This document shows, piece by piece, positions 56,047-64,000 of a stretch of DNA of 64,000 bases (positions within the stretch are counted from its first letter, which is position 1; each line of letters begins with the position of its first letter). The notes below the pieces were generated by a model. The model did not search any database and was not told the origin of the DNA. It worked only from the letters and a program-made list of their open reading frames with translations. The stretch comes from Vibrio hangzhouensis. Its GTDB lineage: Bacteria > Pseudomonadota > Gammaproteobacteria > Enterobacterales > Vibrionaceae. A program made the translations under genes and the position numbers. Where the stretch lies: positions 62,001 through 126,000 of the forward strand of contig NZ_FNVG01000001.1 in the NCBI RefSeq assembly GCF_900107935.1, given 5' to 3'.

Positions 56047-56146
56047 CCATGCTGGAAGTGCACTGGACTGATGCTACCAATTTGAGTCTGGTAAGAAGGA
56101 GTAGTTTTAAGCAAGCTCTCAGGTACTATAACAAAATGTACCTCAA

Positions 56147-57145
56147 TCAGGACAACTCAAACATATTACCACCACTGCCATTTTTGTTTGACTCCGGTTT
56201 TTTGCTTTTAAGATAGTCCTCCCACCCAATATCCTTTGGTGGAGGACGTAGCATTTGGTCTGTAATTTTGACATCCTCTCCAAAAGGATTAGTCCATGTA
56301 CTTAACTTGTCACCACTCGTTAATTCTGCTGCGAAAACAAAGTCCTCTATTGTAATAGTGTCATGGTTGTTATCAATTGCTTCTACAGATGCATGATAAA
56401 TTAGATTTCTCAATGACCGCATATTTCCTTGGGAGAAAGCGTACAGCTTTTTTTGCAAGTCATCATTGGCAAGACCAACCTCTTTCTCAAAAGGTAGCGC
56501 TCTGTCAAGATGGCTCAGAAATGTCTTGAATACACCCTTACCTCCTTGATAGCTGAACGGTCGAAGTTCAAATTGGATTGAGAACCTTCCATGCAATTGT
56601 GAATTTGCTCTTAACACGACCTTTGAGTACGGCATACCAAAAAGAACGATCGGGCACTTCGTTCTATTGAGTATCATCTTGAGCCAGTTCCCCACTTGTG
56701 TGAGAACCCGATTTGATTTCTCTTCAACTAGATGCTGAAATTCATCAATAATTATCAATTTAACGCCAACAGCGGGGATTAAATCGGTAAGTTTTTTCGT
56801 AAGCCTCGTTAAATCGGTCGTATAAAGCGCTAATGGGTCTCCCATTTCGAGTAACAACTCCCTTGCCGCGTCCACAGGCTTAGCATTGTCTGGTAACTCT
56901 ATATGCAGTGCGGGAACTATATCTCCATCTATCTCAGAGTCTCGCTGGTTCTGACCTAAATATTTTTTGATAATTGTCGTTTTACCTACGCCCGATGCAC
57001 CAAAAACCATCATGCATGTAGGCTCAGATTCAAAATCTGACAGATCTCTACATCTATCCATATAGCGCAATATTTTTGTAACACTTGGCGTCGAAACGAA
57101 CGCTCTTTTAGCTTTTGAAATGCGCGCTTCTCGAGTTTCATTCAT
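56147..57145 (-). CDS. tnsC: TnsC AAA+ transposition regulator
   Basis: 332 residues from ATG 57145 (MNETREARISKAKRAF, matching related TnsC starts); an upstream TTG at 57160 is less likely. Walker A GASGVGKTTI, Walker B KLIIIDEFQHLV, arginine-containing sensor regions and QGNMRSLRNLI. It polymerises on DNA at the TniQ-Cascade-marked target and activates TnsA-TnsB. Last of the tnsABC operon. Confidence 0.95.
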   Translation of the reverse strand: MNETREARISKAKRAFVSTPSVTKILRYMDRCRDLSDFESEPTCMMVFGASGVGKTTIIKKYLGQNQRDSEIDGDIVPALHIELPDNAKPVDAARELLLEMGDPLALYTTDLTRLTKKLTDLIPAVGVKLIIIDEFQHLVEEKSNRVLTQVGNWLKMILNRTKCPIVLFGMPYSKVVLRANSQLHGRFSIQFELRPFSYQGGKGVFKTFLSHLDRALPFEKEVGLANDDLQKKLYAFSQGNMRSLRNLIYHASVEAIDNNHDTITIEDFVFAAELTSGDKLSTWTNPFGEDVKITDQMLRPPPKDIGWEDYLKSKKPESNKNGSGGNMFELS

Positions 57146-57156
57146 CTGATGGTTTC

Positions 57157-58962
57157 TCAAACATAATCAATATCCCAATCTTCATCATCAACATTAGCAA
57201 TTTCTTCTTCATATTTCTGAGACTGGACAGGGACATACTTGTCAGCACTAATAGCCTTTGCTCTTGCAGTATTCTCTTGATGTCTAGCTCCACGCCTCCG
57301 AGCGCTGACTTTCTTAGTCTTCACAATTGAACGATCAGCGATTTCTTCAATTTTTATCTCTGCATCAACTTCCTTGTCTTCATCATATTCTGCTGAATTT
57401 AATTCGGCTTGATACTTCATATTGTATTTATGTTGCCAGAGAGAGACTCTACTTGCATATTCATAATATATGGCGTTAACCGTGAAGTACTCGTTCTGAT
57501 CTTCATCTAACACCCAAATAACCGCCATACACTCTGGATTATATTTGAACTGAACTTTATGATTTCCTTTCTTACCCCTATACTCAGCTAAACGTTCACT
57601 ACTGTATGTCAGTTCTTTATAAACCGTTACACCGGCTTTGGTTAGTTGTTTGTGATCAACGATAGCGAATTTAAAGTCCAACTCATCTTTAGATCCTGTA
57701 AACTCTTCAGGCTCCCATTCTTGACAACCCCTTTTCCATGCTACATTAGGACAATTAGTTCCTCTCTGGTTAGAATTCTTATGATAAATATCTACTAACC
57801 AAATCAAGTAAATTTCTCTAATTTCATCTAGTGTAAGAGTAGCTTCACCCACCGAGTCATAACCTTCTCTCTGAAGGTATTGGCTAAAAGCTTTCCCAGG
57901 TAGATCGTCAAGTAGAGAAGTATTGATAGTACCGTAATTACGTTCGACATTCGGTTTATTGTCAGGCGTTTCGACTCTGTTTTGATGTACATTGATCAAC
58001 AATGATTCGCATGCTTTATCAAAAGCTTTAGACAAAAACTCTTTACCATTATCAGTCACGAGTAAGTCAGGGATACCGTAACATAACCAATCATTCTCTA
58101 CTGAGTCGAACGAGCTCAAAAGATCATCTTTCCGAAGTATTGCATTTTTAAGTGCGAGTGATACTGATACGTAGCTAGGTGGTTCAAACCCTAGGTAAAA
58201 ACCAATAACTGCTTTACTGTAACAATCAACTAATTGAGTAAGCCAAGGTCGGCCCAATGGCACGCGATGTTCTTCATGTACAGCAAAGAGGTCCACCACC
58301 GTATGGTCTATTTCTACCCTCTCAAGGACGTAAGAAGTCAGTATTTTTTTCCCCATCCGACGGAACTCTCTTTTCGCAACTCGCTCGCCCTTCTTCGCGG
58401 CAAGTAATTCAAAAGGGGTCTTCTTTTTAACCCGTTTCCGAAGGGACTCATACGTGGGATACTTGTACTTCGTTCCATTGTTCAAATTATGCTGACGTAA
58501 TTTTCTTCTCACGCGCTTGTAGGCGCTTTTTATACGTACTTTTCGTCCAGATATAACTCTTTCTACAGCTTGTTTCATCAATGCGTCAACGAATCCTGGT
58601 ACTTTGACTTTACTATTACCCTTATCTTTATTCCTCGGAGCTAAGCTAACTGGATTAAAATCAGATGCTCTGAAAACCAACCACCACCGATATATTGATA
58701 TCGCACTTGGAATATTCCTGTCATGCAACCGTTGCAGTGCAACACGGTGTGGTTCAATAGTCTTTGGAATGATCTTTTCGCACCTACCGGCTAAATAACG
58801 AAGTATACTTAAACGAAAAGTAATTTGAGTGGCTATATTGTCAGGAAACGCGGATATATCTCGATATGTTTCTTCATCAACATCACTGATATCGACATGC
58901 TCAGACTCCTGTTGTTCAAGTGTCGACTTCCGATGAAAATTCGAGAATGATTTCTTAGGCAT
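57157..58962 (-). CDS. tnsB: TnsB DDE transposase
   Basis: 601 residues from ATG 58962 (a TTG at 58977 is also in frame). rve core with Asp in RVEIDHTVVDLF, Asp in LLVTDNGKEF and Glu in KPNVERNYGTIN, preceded by N-terminal DNA-binding helices and followed by a C-terminal tail that contacts TnsC. Cuts and joins the 3' ends. Overlaps tnsA by 8 bp and lies directly before tnsC. Confidence 0.95.
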   Translation of the reverse strand: MPKKSFSNFHRKSTLEQQESEHVDISDVDEETYRDISAFPDNIATQITFRLSILRYLAGRCEKIIPKTIEPHRVALQRLHDRNIPSAISIYRWWLVFRASDFNPVSLAPRNKDKGNSKVKVPGFVDALMKQAVERVISGRKVRIKSAYKRVRRKLRQHNLNNGTKYKYPTYESLRKRVKKKTPFELLAAKKGERVAKREFRRMGKKILTSYVLERVEIDHTVVDLFAVHEEHRVPLGRPWLTQLVDCYSKAVIGFYLGFEPPSYVSVSLALKNAILRKDDLLSSFDSVENDWLCYGIPDLLVTDNGKEFLSKAFDKACESLLINVHQNRVETPDNKPNVERNYGTINTSLLDDLPGKAFSQYLQREGYDSVGEATLTLDEIREIYLIWLVDIYHKNSNQRGTNCPNVAWKRGCQEWEPEEFTGSKDELDFKFAIVDHKQLTKAGVTVYKELTYSSERLAEYRGKKGNHKVQFKYNPECMAVIWVLDEDQNEYFTVNAIYYEYASRVSLWQHKYNMKYQAELNSAEYDEDKEVDAEIKIEEIADRSIVKTKKVSARRRGARHQENTARAKAISADKYVPVQSQKYEEEIANVDDEDWDIDYV

Positions 58963-59647
58963 AGCAACCCAAGTCAAACTCAGATTCGAGAGATAGTGGC
59001 TCCTCTAAACTTGTTTGGAGTAGGTTTCGAGAGAGCAAATCGCACAGAAATGGAAATACTTTTCTTCCATTTAGGCCAAGATGATTGCCTAAACTTTTCG
59101 CTGTTTGTGTACCATTCAGTTTTAAAGTCGTGAGGAGAGTTTGATGAAAGTGGTTTAAGTCATCTCTTGAGGCATATCGATGCAAAATTCTTAGATTGCT
59201 AAAAATGACCTCATCTAGTATTTCTTCTTCCGTAACCAACTCTAGTTCCAAACCCAACTCAAACGCAGCTTGTACCTTTGCTTCCCATTCACATTGAAAT
59301 TCCGATTTTGAACTTTCCATATTAGATTTTACTTCATACAACGTAAATTCACCGGTATCAAACTGAACTAGAAAGTCTGGAACATAGGTATGGGTCTTGC
59401 CATCAAGGCAATATGAGAGTCGTATCGGCTGTGAGCAAAAACGAACGATGCTAGGCTCGAAATCGAAGTGATAACAAGCGGCACATTCTAAAAAAGACTC
59501 TACCGTGACTCTTTTTCCCATCTTTGCACTGACGTAACGGTGTATATTTTTTCCACGTGACTTAGTCAGGTTTCGGGCAGGAGTATCAAATGCACTTTCA
59601 AGTGCTATGAAAGTCGCAGTGGAAGGGAAAGGTAGAACAGACATCAT
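58955..59647 (-). CDS. tnsA: TnsA endonuclease
   Basis: 230 residues. TnsA N-terminal nuclease fold with HTYVPDFLVQFDTGEFTLYE and EVKSN (Asp, Glu-x-Lys of the restriction-like site), then a C-terminal winged-helix domain. It cuts the 5' ends, allowing cut-and-paste transposition with TnsB. ATG 59647 (or 59644) follows GAAGAGG, which is also one arm of a predicted hairpin. Confidence 0.95.
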   Translation of the reverse strand: MMSVLPFPSTATFIALESAFDTPARNLTKSRGKNIHRYVSAKMGKRVTVESFLECAACYHFDFEPSIVRFCSQPIRLSYCLDGKTHTYVPDFLVQFDTGEFTLYEVKSNMESSKSEFQCEWEAKVQAAFELGLELELVTEEEILDEVIFSNLRILHRYASRDDLNHFHQTLLTTLKLNGTQTAKSLGNHLGLNGRKVFPFLCDLLSRNLLQTSLEEPLSLESEFDLGCYA

Positions 59648-59648
59648 G

Positions 59649-59704
59649 TTGCCTCTTCACGGTTTTGTCGTAAACTTACTTAAGTCTAGACTATGAAGAG
59701 GCAA
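59649..59704 (-). promoter_or_regulatory. Inverted repeat covering the tnsA ribosome site
   Basis: TTGCCTCTTCA at 59649-59659 and TGAAGAGGCAA at 59694-59704 are perfect 11-bp arms with a 34-nt loop. In RNA read toward tnsA, the downstream arm contains GAAGAGG, the tnsA Shine-Dalgarno. A transcript entering from upstream would fold so as to hide it. Confidence 0.6.
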
Positions 59705-59771
59705 TATTAAATTATGGTCGAACCAAATATCAGATTATGGTTGTAAATATCAATTTATGGTTGTTTCAACA
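59705..59771 (-). repeat. CAST right end with three TnsB-binding sites
   Basis: Terminal TGTTGAAAC reads inward from 59771 on the minus strand. Sites lie at 59764-59748, 59744-59728 and a weaker one at about 59720-59705, spaced 20 bp. The end abuts tnsA and points toward guaC. Confidence 0.92.
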
Positions 59772-59776
59772 CGAAC
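59772..59776. repeat. Target-site duplication, right copy (CGAAC)
   Basis: Identical to 1510-1514 and directly outside the right terminus, 14 bp before the guaC stop codon. Confidence 0.93.
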
Positions 59777-59790
59777 TCAATATCACTGAA

Positions 59791-60834
59791 TTATTCTTTA
59801 CCGAATACGTTGTTTTCTTGCTCTTGTACGCGAATGAACGTAGTACGCTTAGTCAGTTCTTTAAGTTTGGCAGCACCTACGTAGGTACACGTTGAACGCA
59901 CGCCACCAAGAATATCCTGGATAGTGTTGTTTACGTCGCCACGGTAAGGAAGTAAAACAGTTTTACCTTCTGCTGCACGGTAGTTAGCAACGCCGCCAGA
60001 ATGCTTGTCCATTGCTGACTGAGAAGACATGCCGTAGAACTTCATAAATTTCTTGCCGTCTTGGTCGATAACTTCACCGCCAGACTGCTCATGACCTGCT
60101 AGCATGCCGCCAAGCATTACGAAATCAGCACCGCCACCGAATGCTTTAGCAACGTCACCCGCACATGCACAGCCACCGTCACCGATGATCATGCCGCCAA
60201 GGCCGTGTGCTGCGTCTGCACATTCAATGATTGCAGAAAGCTGAGGGTAACCAACGCCTGTTTTAACGCGTGTAGTACATACTGAACCTGGACCAATACC
60301 TACTTTAACGATATCGGCACCCGCTAGGATCAGCTCTTCACACATGTCGCCAGTCACAACGTTACCCGCAGAGATAGTTTTTGTTGGGAACTCTGCACGT
60401 ACTTTTTGTACGTATTCCACTAAGTGCTCTGAGTAACCGTTTGCAATGTCGATGCAGATGAACTCTAGATCTTCGCTAAGCGCTAGGATTTCTTTTGTTT
60501 TCTCGAAATCACGTTCAGACGTACCTGTTGATACGAATACTTTGTTTAGCGTCTCTTTAGATGCACCTTTTACGAACTCTGCCCACTGCTCAACCGTGTA
60601 GTGTTTGTGCATTGCAGTCATTACGCCGTGCTGCGCAAGAGCCGTTGCCATTTCAAAACTACCCACTGAATCCATATTTGCAGCGATAACTGGTGTACCA
60701 GACCATTGACGACCACTGTGCTTGAATGTAAAATCGCGCGTTAAATTTACTTGAGAACGACTTTTTAGTGTTGAACGCTTAGGGCGAAACAGTACATCTT
60801 TAAAGCCTAACTTAAGTTCTTGTTCGATACGCAT
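59791..60834 (-). CDS. guaC: GMP reductase (attachment gene of the CAST)
   Basis: 347 residues, usual length for GuaC. Converts GMP to IMP with NADPH in purine salvage. IMPDH/GMPR barrel with the catalytic cysteine in [17 protein letters not shown] and flap [12 protein letters not shown]. The gene is intact; the insertion is 19 bp past its stop. No terminator remains between the stop and the transposon, so guaC transcription may run into tnsABC. Codons near the 3' end form the target of the homing guide. Confidence 0.96.
   Translation of the reverse strand: MRIEQELKLGFKDVLFRPKRSTLKSRSQVNLTRDFTFKHSGRQWSGTPVIAANMDSVGSFEMATALAQHGVMTAMHKHYTVEQWAEFVKGASKETLNKVFVSTGTSERDFEKTKEILALSEDLEFICIDIANGYSEHLVEYVQKVRAEFPTKTISAGNVVTGDMCEELILAGADIVKVGIGPGSVCTTRVKTGVGYPQLSAIIECADAAHGLGGMIIGDGGCACAGDVAKAFGGGADFVMLGGMLAGHEQSGGEVIDQDGKKFMKFYGMSSQSAMDKHSGGVANYRAAEGKTVLLPYRGDVNNTIQDILGGVRSTCTYVGAAKLKELTKRTTFIRVQEQENNVFGKE
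59819..59850 (-). other. Protospacer in guaC recognised by the atypical guide
   Basis: Minus strand 59850 to 59819 (AAGCGTACTACGTTCATTCG and 12 more), preceded by CT in the PAM position. The PAM-distal edge is 47 bp from the transposon terminus, in agreement with the roughly 48-bp spacing known for I-F3 insertion. Confidence 0.92.
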
Positions 60835-61302
60835 TGTAAAAATTCCTCGATTTATTAGTACATGTTCCAGTGGGCATATGTCTAAACATAATGCGTTGGC
60901 TAGCCGTTGGCAGACGGTTCACCTTTCTTCGGACACAAAAAAACCGGAGCGTTGGCAGACGCTCCGGTTTTCAGCATTATAGGTCGAGAAAAGTTTCCCG
61001 CAAGACTGATATTTTAATTTTTTTTGTGTTACTATTCCGACAAGCTACAAACCTAGCGCCTACGCAATATTCTATAAAGCCTCACATAGACACCTAACTC
61101 ATTGATAAAAAACAGTTTATCCGAAAAAATCCGCTCAAACCGGCTAAGATTTCAATGAACGCAAACGATTTTATCCCGGTCAACATAACAGCAAACAGTC
61201 ATCACCTGCACGCAAATCGTACAGCCAACGGGCGCAAAACCGATTTTCAAGAAACATTTTTTTACTCATCTTGGTAGAAAAACGGTCGTCAGAGTCCCTG
61301 GC
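60835..61302. other. guaC upstream region
   Basis: Holds the guaC promoter region and the terminator of the nnr transcript at 60940-60971. No gene and no other clear signal is recognised. Confidence 0.5.
60940..60971 (-). terminator. Rho-independent terminator upstream of guaC
   Basis: AAAACCGGAGCGT and ACGCTCCGGTTTT form a perfect 13-bp stem with a 6-nt loop. On the minus strand it is followed by further T residues, ending the nnr transcript; it is symmetrical enough to work in both directions. Confidence 0.88.
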
Positions 61303-62862
61303 TCATTTACTCTCACTATTAAAGAGGTGATTATTAGAAAATTGCCGAATACCTAGCAGAATGTCTGAAGCTAACATACCCGTTTCTCCATTCCTCAGCG
61401 CTTCTTGATCTGCTGCCAAGCTATGAATTAACGTTCCTAACACAGCGGAGTGAAAAGCCGAATGCCCCCCTATCAGTAGAGCTAGTATCGTCCCAGCTAA
61501 CAAATCTCCGGTCCCTCCGGTGGCCATGCCCGGGTTACCTGCATGACAAACTACGGTATCCTTCCCGTTATCAATAAGGGTGCCAGCCCCTTTCAAAACG
61601 ACAATCCCACCATATCTAGCTTGCAATTTTCTAATGGCTTCAAAGCGGTCTTGTTCAATTTCAGCAACAGAGCAACTTAACAGCATTGCCGCCTCCCCAG
61701 GGTGAGGAGTAATAATGCAATTGAGGGTATTTAACGGATAATACTCCTTGCTCAGCCAATAAAGCGCGTCAGCATCCAAAACGCAGGGAAGTTCTTTTTT
61801 GCTGACCGTATTAACGACCTGCTCATATACTTTGCCTCCCCATTTATCCCTGCCTAATCCCATACCAAGCGCGACACCTGAGCACCAATCTAATCGGCTT
61901 TGAAGTGACAACGAATTATGGCTACTCACCATCGCTTCAGGTAACAGGGAACGGATAGCCATAGCGCTATCCTCGTGACACTGCACAGCAACAAGTCCTG
62001 CTCCTGCCCTAAGAGCAGCGGCAGAGGCAAGGTAACATGCGCCGCTCATCCCAGAACCACTCCCTACAACCAGAGCTCGACCATGACTGCCTTTGTGAGC
62101 ATCTCGTTTGCGGGGAATTAGTTGTTCTAACCAAGTTAGCTGACTCAGCGCCACATTTGAAGTAATGAGGTCATCAAATACATGCTCCACCCCCAATCCG
62201 GCGAAACATAAAACACCGGTATAAGCACGGGCCTTCCCGGTTACGAGTCCACGCTTCAGCCCGATAAAGCTGATAGTAGCGTCCGCTTTTACCGTGTGGC
62301 CAAGTAATGCGCCTGTATCAGTATCCAGACCTGACGGCGTATCAATTGACAATATGGGGCAACAAGCCTGATTGATTCTATCTATTAAGTGTGCATAAAA
62401 AGGACGGACCTCACCGGTAATTCCAGTACCGAGTAAGCCATCGATAATCACATCGACCGACTCAGGGATTTCGTTGCAAGGTGCATGAATTTCTCCTCCT
62501 GCGGCAACAAACGCCTCCATTGCACGTTTTGCATCCCCGCTCAGAGAGCTTGTCTCTCCGATTTGCCACAATAAGACCTGAAAACCCGCTTTGATGGCCA
62601 AACCACCCACAATATAACCGTCACCTCCATTATTCCCTCTACCACAGCATATTAAGATAGAACGAGCATCAGGGTAGCGTTCAACCAACAAATCGAAAAC
62701 CGCCTGGCCAGCTCTTTCCATCAGAGTATACATGGCAAGTTGGAGGTGCTCTGCCGCCTCTTGTTCGCCAGCGCGAACCTGCTGAGAGGTATAAAGGTAT
62801 TCCGGTAATCGGTAGAAAGTTTGAGAAGAGGAGTTCATAGGCGCGTCCTGCATAACACTCAT
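61303..62862 (-). CDS. nnr: Bifunctional NAD(P)H-hydrate epimerase/dehydratase
   Basis: 519 residues: an N-terminal YjeF_N epimerase domain (CCGRGNNGGDGYIVGGLAIK, IDTPSGLDTDTG) and a C-terminal ADP-dependent dehydratase of the carbohydrate-kinase fold (KGSHGRALVVGSGSGMSGA, DADALYWLS, TPHPGEAAMLL, NPGMATGGTGDLLAG). Repairs hydrated NAD(P)H. The start may be internal (ATG 62838, MNSSSQ). Confidence 0.93.
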   Translation of the reverse strand: MSVMQDAPMNSSSQTFYRLPEYLYTSQQVRAGEQEAAEHLQLAMYTLMERAGQAVFDLLVERYPDARSILICCGRGNNGGDGYIVGGLAIKAGFQVLLWQIGETSSLSGDAKRAMEAFVAAGGEIHAPCNEIPESVDVIIDGLLGTGITGEVRPFYAHLIDRINQACCPILSIDTPSGLDTDTGALLGHTVKADATISFIGLKRGLVTGKARAYTGVLCFAGLGVEHVFDDLITSNVALSQLTWLEQLIPRKRDAHKGSHGRALVVGSGSGMSGACYLASAAALRAGAGLVAVQCHEDSAMAIRSLLPEAMVSSHNSLSLQSRLDWCSGVALGMGLGRDKWGGKVYEQVVNTVSKKELPCVLDADALYWLSKEYYPLNTLNCIITPHPGEAAMLLSCSVAEIEQDRFEAIRKLQARYGGIVVLKGAGTLIDNGKDTVVCHAGNPGMATGGTGDLLAGTILALLIGGHSAFHSAVLGTLIHSLAADQEALRNGETGMLASDILLGIRQFSNNHLFNSESK

Positions 62863-62911
62863 CAGAAGTAATTAATGTTAGCAGACTGATCGCGCCAGTG
62901 TTGTGAGCAAG

Positions 62912-63160
62912 CTAGAAGGAATATTGAGGCCAGAAAATGTGGAGCGCAAATCTGAGAACGATCGCAAATATTGTGAGAGCAACACCTAACCGATATCGCT
63001 TATACTCCGCCACGCTCATCGGTACTCGTTTGTAAAACATGGTGACAACGCCCTTCCAGTCATGGCTACGTCGACCATATTGAATTATGCCCGTGATGAT
63101 GAACAGTATTCCAGCCAACAAAAGTGCCTTCTCTGTCCAAAATAATCCTTGTTCCATCAT
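62912..63160 (-). CDS. Small membrane protein (82 aa)
   Basis: Two transmembrane helices (ALLLAGILFIITGIIQYG; LGVALTIFAIVLRFALHIF) with a basic loop between. Unrecognised. It lies 15 bp downstream of the lipoprotein gene on the same strand and is probably co-transcribed. Confidence 0.65.
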   Translation of the reverse strand: MMEQGLFWTEKALLLAGILFIITGIIQYGRRSHDWKGVVTMFYKRVPMSVAEYKRYRLGVALTIFAIVLRFALHIFWPQYSF

Positions 63161-63175
63161 ATCGTTACTGACTCC

Positions 63176-64000
63176 TTAACTAGATACAGACTTAGTGTAA
63201 GTCGATAGCACGAATATATCTGTAGGACTATAGTCTAATAACAACTGACTTATTAAGTCGGATGCGATGTCACGCCATTCATCAATTTCCATGACCAAAT
63301 GTTGATGTTGTTGAGTCGTCATTAGATTAAGTGACTGTGCGATGTATTTAGCCGCAACATCTCTGTTGTAATCTATCTTTCTTGCCAGTTGTACGCTGTA
63401 AAAACTTTCTGAATTATTGAGAAACCTTTGAAATTCAGGCTGATAATAGGCAAGGTCGTTACGTCTGTTTAGTAATTGACGCATGTAATACTGCATTTGC
63501 TGTCTGTGTGCCTGCCAGTCGAAAATAGTAACTTCCATATCGTCTGACCACGCTTTTGCTAACGCTTTCTGTTCATCAGTAAGATCACCATACCAGCGGA
63601 CCATATTCTTCTCTATACGCTCTCGGTAAATTTCTCGAATCTCAACCTCACTAAGGCCCTGGTACTTTTCAACAAATCTTCGATCCTGCTTCTCGAAGTT
63701 TTGCAGTAGTTCTTTCACCTGTTCGTCAGACATCTGCAAAGTCAACGCATACAAGTCAGGGGTCACTTGATTCATTAACCGCTTGGTATGAATTTTGACA
63801 TCATCCATCTGCTTCAATACATATCCTGCATCGATCTTCTTAGGGTCCTGGTTTCTGATTTGGGTAAGCTGTTCGAGATATTGAGGGAGCTCGTTTTCTT
63901 TATGCCACTGCCCCAGAAGCGTAATGCGTTCACTCAGAATATCCTCTTGCCCGTCACTCAGGGTCACGTAATCATCAATATACTCAACCAGCACCCAATC
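63176..64000 (-). CDS. DUF6279-type lipoprotein, N-terminus beyond window
   Basis: The frame is open to the right window edge (codons for Asp-Trp precede the first Met at 63994), so the start and lipobox are outside. The visible 270 residues are almost entirely helical and charged, with tryptophan-containing repeats (RWYGDLTDEQKALAKAW, MQYYMRQLLNRRNDL), like the DUF6279 family of envelope lipoproteins. Function unknown. Confidence 0.75.
   Translation of the reverse strand, partial: DWVLVEYIDDYVTLSDGQEDILSERITLLGQWHKENELPQYLEQLTQIRNQDPKKIDAGYVLKQMDDVKIHTKRLMNQVTPDLYALTLQMSDEQVKELLQNFEKQDRRFVEKYQGLSEVEIREIYRERIEKNMVRWYGDLTDEQKALAKAWSDDMEVTIFDWQAHRQQMQYYMRQLLNRRNDLAYYQPEFQRFLNNSESFYSVQLARKIDYNRDVAAKYIAQSLNLMTTQQHQHLVMEIDEWRDIASDLISQLLLDYSPTDIFVLSTYTKSVSS

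Larger units (their letters stand above)
1515..59771. mobile_element. Complete I-F3 CRISPR-associated Tn7-like transposon (CAST), about 58.3 kb
   Basis: The boundaries are set by inverted TGTTGAAACAACC termini at 1515 and 59771, three TnsB-type sites at each end, and the flanking 5 bp duplication CGAAC. Contents in order: left end, about 47 kb of cargo, tniQ-cas8/5-cas7-cas6, CRISPR array, atypical homing guide, xre, helicase module, tnsC-tnsB-tnsA, right end. The right end is next to the attachment gene guaC, the usual orientation for these elements. No nuclease (Cas3) or adaptation genes are present, as expected for guide-directed transposition. All core genes are open, so the element may be active. 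Confidence 0.95.

Noticed and set aside
1515..59771. Phage or conjugative-element origin of the island
   Set aside because: No integrase, relaxase, type IV secretion or phage structural genes were seen; Tns proteins and matching ends account for the mobility.
1..64000. tRNA or rRNA genes
   Set aside because: No tRNA cloverleaf or rRNA core sequence was recognised on either strand; guaC, not a tRNA, is the attachment site.

Overview
The window looks like chromosomal DNA of a Vibrio or close relative. The evidence is a Vibrionaceae-type guaC (GMP reductase) followed upstream by nnr and a DUF6279 lipoprotein, and a transposon whose Cas, Tns and end sequences resemble the Vibrio cholerae Tn6677 group. 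I recognised families by reading, without a database search.

The dominant feature is one complete 58.3 kb CRISPR-associated Tn7-like transposon (type I-F3 CAST), from 1515 to 59771. It has TGT/ACA termini, three TnsB-type sites at each end, and a 5 bp target duplication CGAAC at 1510-1514 and 59772-59776. It sits 19 bp past the guaC stop codon. The right end carries tnsA-tnsB-tnsC (59647-56147, minus strand). The targeting operon tniQ-cas8/5-cas7-cas6 (48637-53376, plus) has no cas1, cas2 or cas3. It is followed by a two-spacer CRISPR array (53506-53645), a terminator, a separate atypical guide unit (53728-53807) and a convergent xre gene. The atypical guide's 32-nt spacer matches the 3' end of guaC at 27 of 32 positions. 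All five mismatches are codon third positions, and the protospacer edge lies 47 bp from the insertion point, so this is the homing guide.

Immediately left of the element's left end, 7 bp away, is a divergent second Tn7-like right end (1441-1507) facing the other way. An older element therefore probably occupied the same guaC site first and was displaced. The P-type ATPase at 2-1309 is probably its cargo.

The cargo (about 1.6-48.5 kb) is metabolic and regulatory rather than classically defensive:
- a DMT exporter with a divergent MocR regulator (1.9-4.3 kb);
- hypothetical proteins (4.5-5.9 kb);
- an Xre / winged-helix coiled-coil / SF2 helicase module (6.1-8.4 kb) that has a second, divergent copy beside the Cas genes (53.8-56.0 kb);
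- an NAD(P)-binding protein, a membrane protein and a TetR regulator with a palindromic operator set (8.8-11.1 kb), partly duplicated and decaying at 29.9-31.3 kb;
- a LysE exporter and an AraC regulator; an orphan ascorbate-type PTS (13.4-15.4 kb); an ORF-less group II intron (16.9-17.7 kb); an alpha/beta hydrolase;
- a creatine/guanidino-compound cassette (18.9-27.3 kb): ABC transporter, two ureohydrolases, LysR regulator, creatinase and a DMT exporter;
- nested IS3-family elements (27.5-29.0 kb);
- a hydrolase, a pilin-like gene and a signalling cluster (binding protein, chemoreceptor, GGDEF, EAL, AraC) at 34-42.8 kb;
- IS3 and IS903-type remnants, LysR, TetR and an intact IS903-type element (47.3-48.4 kb).

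Right of the element are guaC, its target, and normal chromosomal genes to the window edge.
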